Part shown: piece by piece, positions 1 through 8,938 of the stretch | Layout: every line of letters begins with the position of its first letter | Position numbering within the stretch: the stretch's first letter is position 1 | NCBI GenBank assembly: GCA_009885955.1 | Contig: VFJS01000068.1 | Coordinates: forward strand, 1 to 64,000 | Length of the DNA stretch: 64,000 nucleotides | From: Spirochaetia bacterium | Lineage (GTDB): Bacteria; Spirochaetota; UBA4802; UBA5550 | Direction of reading: 5' to 3' | Translations under genes and position numbers: made by a program | The notes under the pieces: generated by a model | Database searches by the model: none | What the model was told of the DNA's origin: nothing | The model's input: the letters and a program-made list of their open reading frames with translations, nothing else

Positions 1-1896
1 CGGCACGGGTTTTTGTACGGTTAATACGGCTGCGTTTGATTGATTTACTTTTTCGCGATCATCAGGATGAATCGCCCGGGCAATCACTTTGTTAAGGTCG
101 CCATCGAAGCCAGCCGGATCCAGGCCAAAGATACGCTTCATTTCATCCGACCAGGTGATGCGATTGGTAACGGTATCCCACGTCCAATGCCCCACATGTG
201 CAACTTGTTGGGAGAATTTCAGACGGGATTCGCTCTCGCGCAGCGTATATTCCGCCTGCTTGCGGTCGGTAATGTCCATGAAACTAATTAATATTTCTGA
301 TATTTCACCATTGTTATCTAAAACAGGAGAGCCATTGACCAGAACCCAGACAATATCATTGCTAGCAGGGCGTGAAATCCCAAGTACCTGATTTTTGATT
401 GGTTTTTTACTGTCTGCAATTTGGATTACTGGATATTCTTCAAGCTGAAGTGGAAGGTTTTTTTCGCTTATGAATTTCCAATGAGGATCGGCGGCAATTT
501 TTCCTTTTCCCTGATCTTCACATAACCCGAGTAATTTTGATGCTTTTCGGTTACATATTTTAATCGATGTATCCGGCGCATGAACAACCACCCCCGTATC
601 AAAATGATCTATCAAGTATTGGTATCGTTCAGAGCTTTTCAGCAGCGCCTCCTCTCTCGATAAAATTTCCTCGTTTGAACAGAGCAATTCTTCGTTGGCC
701 GCTTCGAATTCTTCGTTCGTCTGCTTCAGTTCTTCATTGGCCTTCTGTAATTGTTCTTCCACTTGCTTGCGCACGGTGAGATCAGTCAGGAAAGAAATGC
801 TCACTGTTTTATCTGTGAGCTTTATCGGTGCGACAGCCAGATGCACGGGGAATTCCGTGCCGTCCTTATGTAAAAGTGCTGCTTCATATTCGTTTGGTAC
901 GGGAAGGCCTTGGAGGCGGCGCCGGGTCCGTTCTTTGCTTTCTTCTCGGTATTGAGGCGAGAACAATTCGAAAGCCGGTCTCCCGACTAACTCTTCTATG
1001 CCCTGCAGACCAATCGCTTCTAAAAATTTTTGATTTGCATATACGCATGTTCCGTCAAGCTCCCATACGCCGATGGACACCGGAGATTGTTCGATAAAAG
1101 ACCGGAATCTGGAATTGGTCGCCTGGAGCGCTACCTCAGCCTTCTTGCGCCCGGTGATGTCATTAATGCTCGATAATATAAAACGTCTATTTTCTATTGT
1201 TATAAAAGAAGCTGAAAACAAACCTGTAATGATTTCGCCAGTTTTCTTTTTGAACAGAAATTCCTGTCCTGCCACTTTATTCCCACTCATTAGTTCTTGA
1301 ACGACTCGATTACGGTCTTCTCCATTCACCCATAAGTCAAGGCTGATCGAAGAATTCATTAGCGCTTCATCGCGAGTATAACCGCTGATTGAGAAAAAAG
1401 CATCGTTGACATTGATAAATCGGCCATCTTCCGGGGATGTGATGGTGATGGCATAAGGTGATGTTAGAAAGGCAGCGAAAAATATCTCTTCGCTTTTTGC
1501 AGTTTTCTCATTCGCTTCAAAAAGCTTAAACGCCATTTTTATGGATGCATCAAAAACGGTGAAACTGGAACTTTTTACAACATACCCATAAGAAGTTATC
1601 TTCTCTGTCTTTCCAACAATTTCGGGCTCTGTGTGACTGGATACAAATAGCAAAGGGATATTATGATTTTTTAAGATTATCTCAGCGGCTTGAGTTCCAT
1701 CTATTCCTTTTCCCAGGTCAATATCCATGAGGATAAGATCGATTCCCGGAGTTGCTTTCGCAACCTCAATTGCCTCATCACCGGTATTCGCGGTGATGAC
1801 GGTATACCCGTATTCTTCGAGATTTTTTTTCTCAGCCATGGCAAGGATAACTTCATCTTCCACAAGGAGGATCGTTTTTTTATTTTCATTGTTCAT
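1..1896 (-). CDS. Response regulator receiver domain followed by several PAS/PAC domains (sensory hybrid protein); C-terminus truncated by window edge
   Basis: Minus-strand reading from ATG at 1896: MNNENKKTILLVEDEVILAMAEKKNLEEYGYTVITANTGDEAIEVAKATPGIDLILMDIDLGKGIDGTQAAEIILKN..., then PAS-type segments (ITGRKKAEVALQATNSRFRSFIEQSPVSIGVWELDGTCVYANQKFLEAIG; TDRKQAEYTLRESESRLKFSQQVAHVGHW). Absent from the ORF track because no stop falls inside the window. Confidence 0.85.
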   Translation of the reverse strand, partial: MNNENKKTILLVEDEVILAMAEKKNLEEYGYTVITANTGDEAIEVAKATPGIDLILMDIDLGKGIDGTQAAEIILKNHNIPLLFVSSHTEPEIVGKTEKITSYGYVVKSSSFTVFDASIKMAFKLFEANEKTAKSEEIFFAAFLTSPYAITITSPEDGRFINVNDAFFSISGYTRDEALMNSSISLDLWVNGEDRNRVVQELMSGNKVAGQEFLFKKKTGEIITGLFSASFITIENRRFILSSINDITGRKKAEVALQATNSRFRSFIEQSPVSIGVWELDGTCVYANQKFLEAIGLQGIEELVGRPAFELFSPQYREESKERTRRRLQGLPVPNEYEAALLHKDGTEFPVHLAVAPIKLTDKTVSISFLTDLTVRKQVEEQLQKANEELKQTNEEFEAANEELLCSNEEILSREEALLKSSERYQYLIDHFDTGVVVHAPDTSIKICNRKASKLLGLCEDQGKGKIAADPHWKFISEKNLPLQLEEYPVIQIADSKKPIKNQVLGISRPASNDIVWVLVNGSPVLDNNGEISEILISFMDITDRKQAEYTLRESESRLKFSQQVAHVGHWTWDTVTNRITWSDEMKRIFGLDPAGFDGDLNKVIARAIHPDDREKVNQSNAAVLTVQKPVP

Positions 1897-1952
1897 AATT
1901 TATCCCTCTTGTATCTGCAACCTTTTCTTTGCCTGTGCTTTTTGGCAACCGC

Positions 1953-1983
1953 TACTCTGAGCTATGCCGAAGTGCTCAGAGTA
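1953..1983. repeat. Perfect 10-bp inverted repeat (hairpin) upstream of the REC-PAS gene
   Basis: TACTCTGAGC (1953-1962), loop TATGCCGAAGT, GCTCAGAGTA (1974-1983). Confidence 0.8.
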
Positions 1984-2024
1984 AACTTTTGCCGGCTCTT
2001 CCGAACCGGTTGGCGCGGGTTTTC

Positions 2025-2150
2025 GTCTAACGCCTTTCTTGCCCGTCGTTGTTCGGCCTTTTTCGCAATGTGCCTTCATGGCCAAGCGAGGTACTCCGAG
2101 TGTAGCGGATATGATTTGTTGTCTGCAGTTCCCCCCGCCGTTCGGTAATG
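2025..2150 (-). repeat. attC-like / palindrome-rich intercistronic segment (putative integron recombination site)
   Basis: Minus strand, immediately 3' of the TA operon: CCGAACGGCGGGGGGAACTGCAGACAAC...GGCCGAACAACGACGGGCAAGAAAGGCGTTAGACG. GTTAGAC matches the attC GTTRRRY core; the partner RYYYAAC core is poor (AGACAAC). Confidence 0.3.
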
Positions 2151-2519
2151 TTATATAAACCGTTCTACTGATACATTAAATATTCTTGCTAATTTCTTAG
2201 CTGTAATTTTACTGATTGGCCTTGATCCATTTTCCATGTTTGAAACATGCTGCTTCGGAATTCCTTCCAGCATTTCACCAAGCTTTTTCTGAGTTATTTT
2301 ATGAATCTTTCGATAGATTTTCATATTATCCCCAGGAGTTTTTTCGGCTTTAATTTTTTTATACCAATCAGTTTCAATAATATCTACATATTCATCATCT
2401 GCATCTTTCGTAATATGTACTTTCTTCCCATATTCTTCTTTCAATAAAACTAATATTTTTGGTGGTATTTCGCCTTTGATATTGATTTCAATACGGGGCG
2501 TTTTCACGACTGCCTGCAT
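2151..2519 (-). CDS. XRE/HTH-domain antitoxin (HigA-like)
   Basis: C-terminal HTH: MKIYRKIHKITQKKLGEMLEGIPKQHVSNMENGSRPISKITAKKLARIFNVSVERFI; overlaps the toxin ORF upstream. Confidence 0.8.
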   Translation of the reverse strand: MQAVVKTPRIEINIKGEIPPKILVLLKEEYGKKVHITKDADDEYVDIIETDWYKKIKAEKTPGDNMKIYRKIHKITQKKLGEMLEGIPKQHVSNMENGSRPISKITAKKLARIFNVSVERFI

Positions 2520-2751
2520 AATATACCTCGATTATTACTGAATCATTTTCATGATACCAACACGCTACCCATTTATATGCTAAGTGGCAGTGGTATTCAT
2601 GTTTACATAATGTACTGAAGTTCGGCCATTCTTTTCTTATTGGTCCTTTCTCTCTTAAGTCATCGATGAGAGAATCCAACGTGAATTGAATATCCTTCGG
2701 CAACTTGTGAATATTTTTTAAAACGCTTTTTTTAATTATAACTTTGTACAT
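2488..2751 (-). CDS. RelE/HigB-type toxin
   Basis: 87 aa, MYKVIIKKSVLKNIHKLPKDIQFTLDSLIDDLREKGP...CHLAYKWVACWYHENDSVIIEVYYAGSRENAPY; paired with XRE antitoxin. Confidence 0.75.
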   Translation of the reverse strand: MYKVIIKKSVLKNIHKLPKDIQFTLDSLIDDLREKGPIRKEWPNFSTLCKHEYHCHLAYKWVACWYHENDSVIIEVYYAGSRENAPY

Positions 2752-3194
2752 TAATCAAAGTAATCATTTTGTGGTTAGTCGTCAATAAGTTTTTTACACT
2801 TTTAGTAATGAAGGAAATAAAAAAAATAACATGGCACGGGGCGGGAGGAATTGTAGATAATACAAATTAAATGAATAAATAGCGATATTTTTCGGATATG
2901 ATATTTTATCTGAATTATTCAAAACAACTCCCTGTGGAAATTTATAAATTTTAGTTTTAAATATAATGAACACTTAAGATTATGATTTTCAATTAAAAAT
3001 TGTAATGGAAATAATAAAAATCAAGATGAAATACAATAATCAAAAAATCTATTGACTTTCTTCATATATTCAATAGACATATGGAAGAAATATTCCACCA
3101 AAAATGTAAAACAAAGGAGGAGGCAGGAAAGGCAATATATGAAGAGTTTTAAGGAATAAAAAGTTGCTAAACCTTGCGTCCACAAAATCGGGTC

Positions 3195-3310
3195 AACCCC
3201 AGAACGCTATATGAACAGAAGATCAGCATGCTCGATAAAAAATTGATGAACTTGTCTATAAGCTATATGGTTTACCTGATGCAGAGATACAGATTGTCGG
3301 GGGTTCATAA
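3195..3310 (+). pseudogene. C-terminal remnant of an N6-adenine DNA methylase/R-M subunit, frameshifted
   Basis: RTLYEQKISMLDKK / (A-run frameshift) / IDELVYKLYGLPDAEIQIVGGS*, resembling the common methylase C-terminal motif IDxLVYELYGLTxxEIxIVEG; no upstream coding body. Confidence 0.6.
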
Positions 3311-3436
3311 ATGAACTATAAAATTGAATTTAAACCGAAGGCTATAAAAAATTTAAAATCTCTTGAAAAAAATGACATAAAAAATATTAAATGTTATTAC
3401 TATTTATACAATCAGTCACCGGAAAGACGCTTATAA
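3311..3436 (+). pseudogene. Truncated RelE-like toxin N-terminus
   Basis: MNYKIEFKPKAIKNLKSLEKNDIKNIKCYYYLYNQSPERRL*; 41 aa only, adjacent to an antitoxin-like ORF. Confidence 0.5.
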
Positions 3437-3452
3437 ATAAAAGGAGAAAAAG

Positions 3453-3650
3453 ATGATAAATTTACACCCTGAATATTTATCTAAAAAAGGTAAAAAGGAA
3501 TTCGTTATACTACCATATGAAGAATTCAGCTTGTTAAAAGAATATCTTGAACAGATGGACGATTTACTGGATTTAAGAAAAGTAAAAGAAAAAGAGAAAA
3601 GTAAAAAATCCATCTCTCTTGATGAAGTGAAGATGAAACTGAATTTATGA
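3453..3650 (+). CDS. Phd/YefM-like (prevent-host-death) antitoxin
   Basis: MINLHPEYLSKKGKKEFVILPYEEFSLLKEYLEQMDDLLDLRKVKEKEK...; start shortly after AAAAGGAG RBS. Confidence 0.6.
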   Translation: MINLHPEYLSKKGKKEFVILPYEEFSLLKEYLEQMDDLLDLRKVKEKEKSKKSISLDEVKMKLNL

Positions 3651-3684
3651 TAAAGAATGAAAATTCTGCAATGCTTGAATAACA

Positions 3685-5343
3685 ATGAAAGACAAAGATC
3701 TTCAAGACATATTAGAAAAACTGATCAGTCTTCCTGCGGAGAATGAAGTTGTTGAATTCAAAGAAGCAAAGAATGATCATAGTTTTGATAAAATCGGTAA
3801 GTATTTTTCTGCATTGAGTAATGAGGCAAATCTTAAACGAAAGCCATATGCCTGGCTTATTTTTGGTATTGAAGATAAACGTCATATTATTGTGGGCAGT
3901 AATTATCGTTTTGCGAGAAAAAAACTGGACAGCCTTAAAGAGGAAATTGCCAATAAAATAAATAATCGCATCACATTCATGGAGATATATGAATTAACCC
4001 GGCCGGAAGGACGGGTGGTTATGTTTCAGATTCCTGCTGCTCCCGAGGGTATTCCCGTAAGTTTTGAAGGTCATTATTATGGCCGTGATGGTGGAACTCT
4101 TTCTCCACTGAATATAGTAGAGTTAGAGAGAATAAGAAATCAGGCTACACTTGAAGATTGGAGCTCTGAAATTATTACAAGTGCTTCTGTTGATGACCTT
4201 GATAATGAAGCAATAAAAACAGCAAGATTGAACTTTAAAAATAAATTTCCGGATAAAGCTGCAGAGGTTGATTCCTGGGATACTATAACATTTCTCAATA
4301 AAGCAAAATTAACCATTAAAGGTAAGGTAACCAGAACAGCTATTTTACTCCTTGGGAAAGATGAATCTGAACATTTCCTCCAACCTGCAAATCCTAAAAT
4401 CCGCTGGTTATTAAAAGATGCACGCAGTAATGATAAAGATTATATAATTACTGGCCTTCCCGTGTTACATGCTGTGGATAAAATTTATTTAAAAATTAGA
4501 AATCTGAAATACAGGTATATTAAAGACGGTACTCTTTTTCCTGAAGAAATTGACCAATACGAACCATTTACCATCAGAGAAGCAATAAATAATTGCATAG
4601 CACATCAGGATTATACGAAGAGTGGTATGATAAATATTGTTGAAATGGATGATCAATTAGTTTTTTCTAATTTAGGAAGTTTTATCCCAGGTGAAGTCGA
4701 ACGTGTAGTAAAAGAAGATGCTCCTGAAGAGTATTATCGAAACCGTTTTCTTGCAACAGCTATGTTTAATCTTAAGATGGTTGATACAGCAGGTGGCGGT
4801 ATACGGAAAATGTTCAATTTTCAACGGCAAAGATTTTTTCCAATGCCCGATTATGATCTTTCAAATGAAAAAGTAAAACTCACAATAACGGGTAAAGTTC
4901 TTGATATTGAATATGCCCGATTGCTCGCACGAGACCCTGATTTATCACTTGATGAAATTATACTACTCGATAAAGTTCAGAAACACAAACCTCTCTCTAA
5001 ATCAGAAGAGATGTATTTAAGATCTAATGGGCTGATTGAAGGGCGAAAACCTAATTATTTTATCTCTTTAAAAGTTGCTCAGAATACAGGTCAAAAGGCA
5101 ACATATTCAAAAAATAGAGCCTTTGATAAAGAGTATTATCTCGATTTTATAATTAAAGCCATTGCTCAGCATAGTTTCATGGAAAGAAAAGATATTGATG
5201 ATCTTCTATGGTCAAAACTTCCCGACTGGATGAATAGCAATCAGAAAAAAAATAAGATAACTAATCTTTTATCTGAATTAAGAATCACTGTAAAAATAAA
5301 AAATAATGGGACTGATACTAAACCAAAATGGGTTATTTCATAA
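3685..5343 (+). CDS. AlbA_2/Schlafen-type ATP-binding protein with C-terminal GHKL-like ATPase region (RecG-related 'putative transcriptional regulator')
   Basis: N-term ENEVVEFKEAKNDHSFDKIGKYFSALSNEANLKRKPYAWLIFGIED; central REAINNCIAHQDYTKSGMINIVEMDDQLVFSNLGSF. Confidence 0.8.
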   Translation: MKDKDLQDILEKLISLPAENEVVEFKEAKNDHSFDKIGKYFSALSNEANLKRKPYAWLIFGIEDKRHIIVGSNYRFARKKLDSLKEEIANKINNRITFMEIYELTRPEGRVVMFQIPAAPEGIPVSFEGHYYGRDGGTLSPLNIVELERIRNQATLEDWSSEIITSASVDDLDNEAIKTARLNFKNKFPDKAAEVDSWDTITFLNKAKLTIKGKVTRTAILLLGKDESEHFLQPANPKIRWLLKDARSNDKDYIITGLPVLHAVDKIYLKIRNLKYRYIKDGTLFPEEIDQYEPFTIREAINNCIAHQDYTKSGMINIVEMDDQLVFSNLGSFIPGEVERVVKEDAPEEYYRNRFLATAMFNLKMVDTAGGGIRKMFNFQRQRFFPMPDYDLSNEKVKLTITGKVLDIEYARLLARDPDLSLDEIILLDKVQKHKPLSKSEEMYLRSNGLIEGRKPNYFISLKVAQNTGQKATYSKNRAFDKEYYLDFIIKAIAQHSFMERKDIDDLLWSKLPDWMNSNQKKNKITNLLSELRITVKIKNNGTDTKPKWVIS

Positions 5344-5517
5344 GTTTTTAATATTTTGATTTAAAAGAGATTTAAAAGAGATTTAAAGTAATGTCAGAAG
5401 AATAAAAAACATTCCTAAACAACCAAATACAACATGCAATAAAACATTTGACTTTCTTCTTACATTTAATACATTTATGCATAAGAAAATAAAGAGATTT
5501 TTAGAGCCATAAAAACC

Positions 5518-6918
5518 ATGGATGACAGAAACAGTTTATTACGAAATATCCCCCAGATAGAGAAGCTTCTGAACAATGAGGAGATTGTAAAATTTATCCC
5601 GGCCCTGGGTCATGATACTGTTGTTGATGTCATACGAAAAGTAACTGAACTCTTCAGGAAAAAGATAGACCAGGGGGAAGAATTTCCCGCGGAAAAAATT
5701 ATACCTTCCATTGTGAAAAACTGCCAGAATAAAAAGACGCACAAGCTCCAGCGCGTCATAAACGGAACCGGGGTCATTATCCACACCAACCTGGGGAGGT
5801 CCCCCCTGGGGAAAAATATTTTAAAGAATCTGGCTGATGAACTTTCGGGTTACTGCAACCTGGAGTTTCACCTTCACACCGGGAAGAGGGGGAAACGGGG
5901 AGGCTTTGCCGAGGAGCTCATCTGCAGGCTTACCGGCGCTGAGGACGCGCTCATTGTAAATAACAATGCCTCTTCGGTTTTCCTTATTCTCAACCAGTTT
6001 GCCAGGGGCAGGGAGGCCGTTGTTTCAAGGGGCGAACTGATCCAGATAGGCGGCGGGTTCAGGATTCCCGACATCATGGAGCAGAGCGGGGCCATCCTTG
6101 TCGAGGTGGGCACAACAAATATTACCGAAATTGAAGATTATGCCTCTGCCATCACGCCGCTGACTTCCATGATATTCTCCGCCCACAGGTCGAATTATAA
6201 AATTGAGGGATTCACGAAAACCCCCGCCCTTGGAGAGCTTTCTGATCTCAGGAATGCATCCATCATACTGGTCCGCGACCTCGGCAGCGGCAACCTGGTA
6301 AGCGGCGCGTCCCTTCCGCAGCCCTTTGAGCCGTTAGCCGGAACAGAGCTGTCTCAGGGTGCGGACCTTGTCTGCTTCAGCGCGGACAAGCTTCTGGGAA
6401 GCTGCCAGGCCGGAATTATCATAGGCAAAAAAGTGCTCATCGAAGAGTTGAGAAAAAATCCGCTCATGAGGATGTTAAGGGTTGATAAAGTTACCTATTA
6501 CATCATCCAGGAGAATCTGATCCATTATCAGAATAACGAGATAAAAAACATCCCGCTCTGGGATATCCTGTTTCAGGATAAAAAGGATATCTCTGCGAGA
6601 ATAATAAAGATTATTAAAAAGGTGCAGGTGAAAGGCTGGAAGGAGTGCCTGAAAAAAATTGAAACTGAATGCGCCTATGGGGGAGGTTCACTCCCCGGCG
6701 CGGTTATAGGGAGCTACGGGCTCCAGATCGATATACCGGGGCTGGGCCCTGAAAAAGTGTATTCCCACTTTATTTCCCATGACGTCCCCATTGTCGGATC
6801 AATCATCAACGACAGATATGTACTCGACTTCATGGCGGTTTTTGATGATGAGGTGCCTCACGTAACCGCTGCCCTGATGAATTTGCTCAACACCCATGTC
6901 AATCAGGATTCTGCATAG
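5518..6918 (+). CDS. selA: L-seryl-tRNA(Sec) selenium transferase
   Basis: KLQRVINGTGVIIHTNLGRSPLG... VRDLGSGNL ... GADLVCFSADKLLGSCQAGIIIGKK; followed by selB. Confidence 0.96.
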   Translation: MDDRNSLLRNIPQIEKLLNNEEIVKFIPALGHDTVVDVIRKVTELFRKKIDQGEEFPAEKIIPSIVKNCQNKKTHKLQRVINGTGVIIHTNLGRSPLGKNILKNLADELSGYCNLEFHLHTGKRGKRGGFAEELICRLTGAEDALIVNNNASSVFLILNQFARGREAVVSRGELIQIGGGFRIPDIMEQSGAILVEVGTTNITEIEDYASAITPLTSMIFSAHRSNYKIEGFTKTPALGELSDLRNASIILVRDLGSGNLVSGASLPQPFEPLAGTELSQGADLVCFSADKLLGSCQAGIIIGKKVLIEELRKNPLMRMLRVDKVTYYIIQENLIHYQNNEIKNIPLWDILFQDKKDISARIIKIIKKVQVKGWKECLKKIETECAYGGGSLPGAVIGSYGLQIDIPGLGPEKVYSHFISHDVPIVGSIINDRYVLDFMAVFDDEVPHVTAALMNLLNTHVNQDSA

Positions 6919-6973
6919 TGGTTCACCGTTTTTCTGTCGCATTCCATTGTCCATGAAGGGCATCTCTGCGCCA

Positions 6974-7014
6974 TCAGGGGAACGGCATACGGTGATGAGC
7001 CGGGGTTCCCCTGA
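6974..7014. repeat. Perfect 10-bp inverted repeat in selA-selB intergenic region
   Basis: TCAGGGGAAC (6974-6983) / 21-nt loop / GTTCCCCTGA (7005-7014). Confidence 0.75.
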
Positions 7015-7088
7015 CACTCTTCCGGATTTGCTATGCCGGATGAAAGAGTAAAAAGAATTAAAAGTATCATTGATTATGGAGATCAGCA

Positions 7089-8912
7089 ATGTATATCGTA
7101 GGGACATCGGGGCATATTGATCATGGGAAAACTTCGCTCATCAAGGCACTTACCGATATAGACTGCGACAGGCTCCCGGAGGAGAAGGAGAGGGAGATGA
7201 CGATTGATATCGGGTTTGCCTCCATCAATTACCCGAAATTCGGCACCGTCAGCATCATCGATGTCCCCGGGCATGAGCGGTTCATCAGAAACATGGTTGT
7301 GGGAGCCTGGGGGATCGACCTTGCCCTTCTCCTCGTATCCATTGATGACGGATGGATGCCTCAGACCGAAGACCATTTCATGGTGCTTCAGCTCCTGAAT
7401 ATAGAAAGAATCATCGTAGTGCTGAACAAGATCGATCTGGGCGACAGGGAACTGATTGATATGGTCAGGGAGGATGTGGCGGAAAAATTTTCCGGCACAA
7501 AATACATGGGCTCATCAATTGTTGAAACATCGGCGAGAACCGGAGCCGGCATTGAAAATCTGAAAGCTGAAATTCTCGCGAATTTAAAGAAACTGAAAAA
7601 AGCCCCTGCCACGGACAAGCCCTACATGTATATCGACAGGGTCTTTGCCTCAAAGGGTTACGGGACCATCATCACCGGCACCCTGAAAAACGGGACATTT
7701 AATGATGATGACACGGTGAACATCCTCCCCGTAATGAAGAATGCGAGGATCAAAAGGATAGAGAGCCACAACAGCACCCTGACCGAGGGGAACCCGTCGC
7801 AAAGGACCGCGCTGAACCTTTCCGGCATGGCAGTGGATGAGCTCAAGCGTGGATATATAATCTGCAAAAAGAATTTTTTTTCCGAATCAAAGGATATCCT
7901 TGCAGAGATACAGCTTCTTGTGAAGGGTAAGATCATCAAGAATAATCTTGAGATTGAGCTTCTCATCGGAGCTTCAGCCATCAGGGGAAAGATCATACTT
8001 CTCAGGGATGTGAAGGAGGATGTCATGAGGTTTCCCGTGAGGCTGAAATTCAGCAGCCCCTGGCATTTTTATCCGGGCGAGCCTTTTGTCCTTACCAGTC
8101 CCGGCGGATTCAGGATCATTGGAGGAGGGAGGGTGCTTTTCCCGGATTATTCCCCGGACAGGCATAAAGTCCATGTAAAGGAACTTCTGAAAAAAATAGA
8201 TTCAGGGCCTGATTACAATATCTATGAACTTGTGCTGGATATTTATCAATGGATTAAAAAGGATGATTACCTGTCACTTTTCCCCGAGGGCAATAAGACG
8301 TTAACCGGCAAACTCGCTGAACTTGAGGAAGGAAATAAAATTCTTGTAAAAGAGGAGTTTATTTTTAATCATGATTTTTATTTCAAATCGCTTGATGTGA
8401 TAAGGGATATAGCAGATAAAAATATCGGGCTTAATCTAAAGGAAATTTCCGATCTTGCCGGCATTGATTCCATGGTCTGCAGGGTTTTGCTGGGTGACAT
8501 TATAGAGGATAACGGCATCCTGGAAAAGGACGGGCGCTACTTTGCCGGGCGGTCTATTACCGAGGACACCCTGTCCGGGCCGAACAAGAAAATTTTAAGT
8601 GATGTCCTGAAAAACGGCAAGATGGGTATTGAACTTGACAGGGCCGAAAATGATCAGATGAAAAAAGGAATCAAGGAATTGATTAAACTCGATTTTCTCG
8701 TGAGCCTGGACGGGAATATTATTTACCATAGAAGTATTTATGAAGAGATGAAGAATGATATCATGAAGGCGCTGGAAAAGAGCGACAGGCTTTCAATGCC
8801 CGATGCAAAGGAGGCGGCAGGCGTATCGAGAAAATTCATCATACCGCTGCTCAACAGGATTGAAAGAGACGGCCTCATTAAAAGAATCGGCGATTTCAGA
8901 ATGAAGGCATAA
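7089..8912 (+). CDS. selB: Selenocysteine-specific translation elongation factor
   Basis: [44 protein letters not shown]...[28 protein letters not shown]-terminal winged-helix-like region. Confidence 0.96.
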   Translation: MYIVGTSGHIDHGKTSLIKALTDIDCDRLPEEKEREMTIDIGFASINYPKFGTVSIIDVPGHERFIRNMVVGAWGIDLALLLVSIDDGWMPQTEDHFMVLQLLNIERIIVVLNKIDLGDRELIDMVREDVAEKFSGTKYMGSSIVETSARTGAGIENLKAEILANLKKLKKAPATDKPYMYIDRVFASKGYGTIITGTLKNGTFNDDDTVNILPVMKNARIKRIESHNSTLTEGNPSQRTALNLSGMAVDELKRGYIICKKNFFSESKDILAEIQLLVKGKIIKNNLEIELLIGASAIRGKIILLRDVKEDVMRFPVRLKFSSPWHFYPGEPFVLTSPGGFRIIGGGRVLFPDYSPDRHKVHVKELLKKIDSGPDYNIYELVLDIYQWIKKDDYLSLFPEGNKTLTGKLAELEEGNKILVKEEFIFNHDFYFKSLDVIRDIADKNIGLNLKEISDLAGIDSMVCRVLLGDIIEDNGILEKDGRYFAGRSITEDTLSGPNKKILSDVLKNGKMGIELDRAENDQMKKGIKELIKLDFLVSLDGNIIYHRSIYEEMKNDIMKALEKSDRLSMPDAKEAAGVSRKFIIPLLNRIERDGLIKRIGDFRMKA

Positions 8913-8938
8913 AACCGGCATCCCGGTCAGGTACATTC

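Noticed and set aside
1900-2085. 61-aa minus ORF (MAMKAHCEKGRTTTGKKGVRRKPAPTGSEEPAK...)
   Set aside because: Translation of the attC-like/palindromic intergenic segment; not a plausible protein.
1690-2148. 152-aa plus ORF at the left end
   Set aside because: Antisense to the REC-PAS gene and reads through the palindromic segment.
6919-7088. Possible selC (tRNA-Sec) between selA and selB
   Set aside because: No tRNA-like acceptor/T-arm or UCA anticodon stem could be built; only a simple hairpin is seen.
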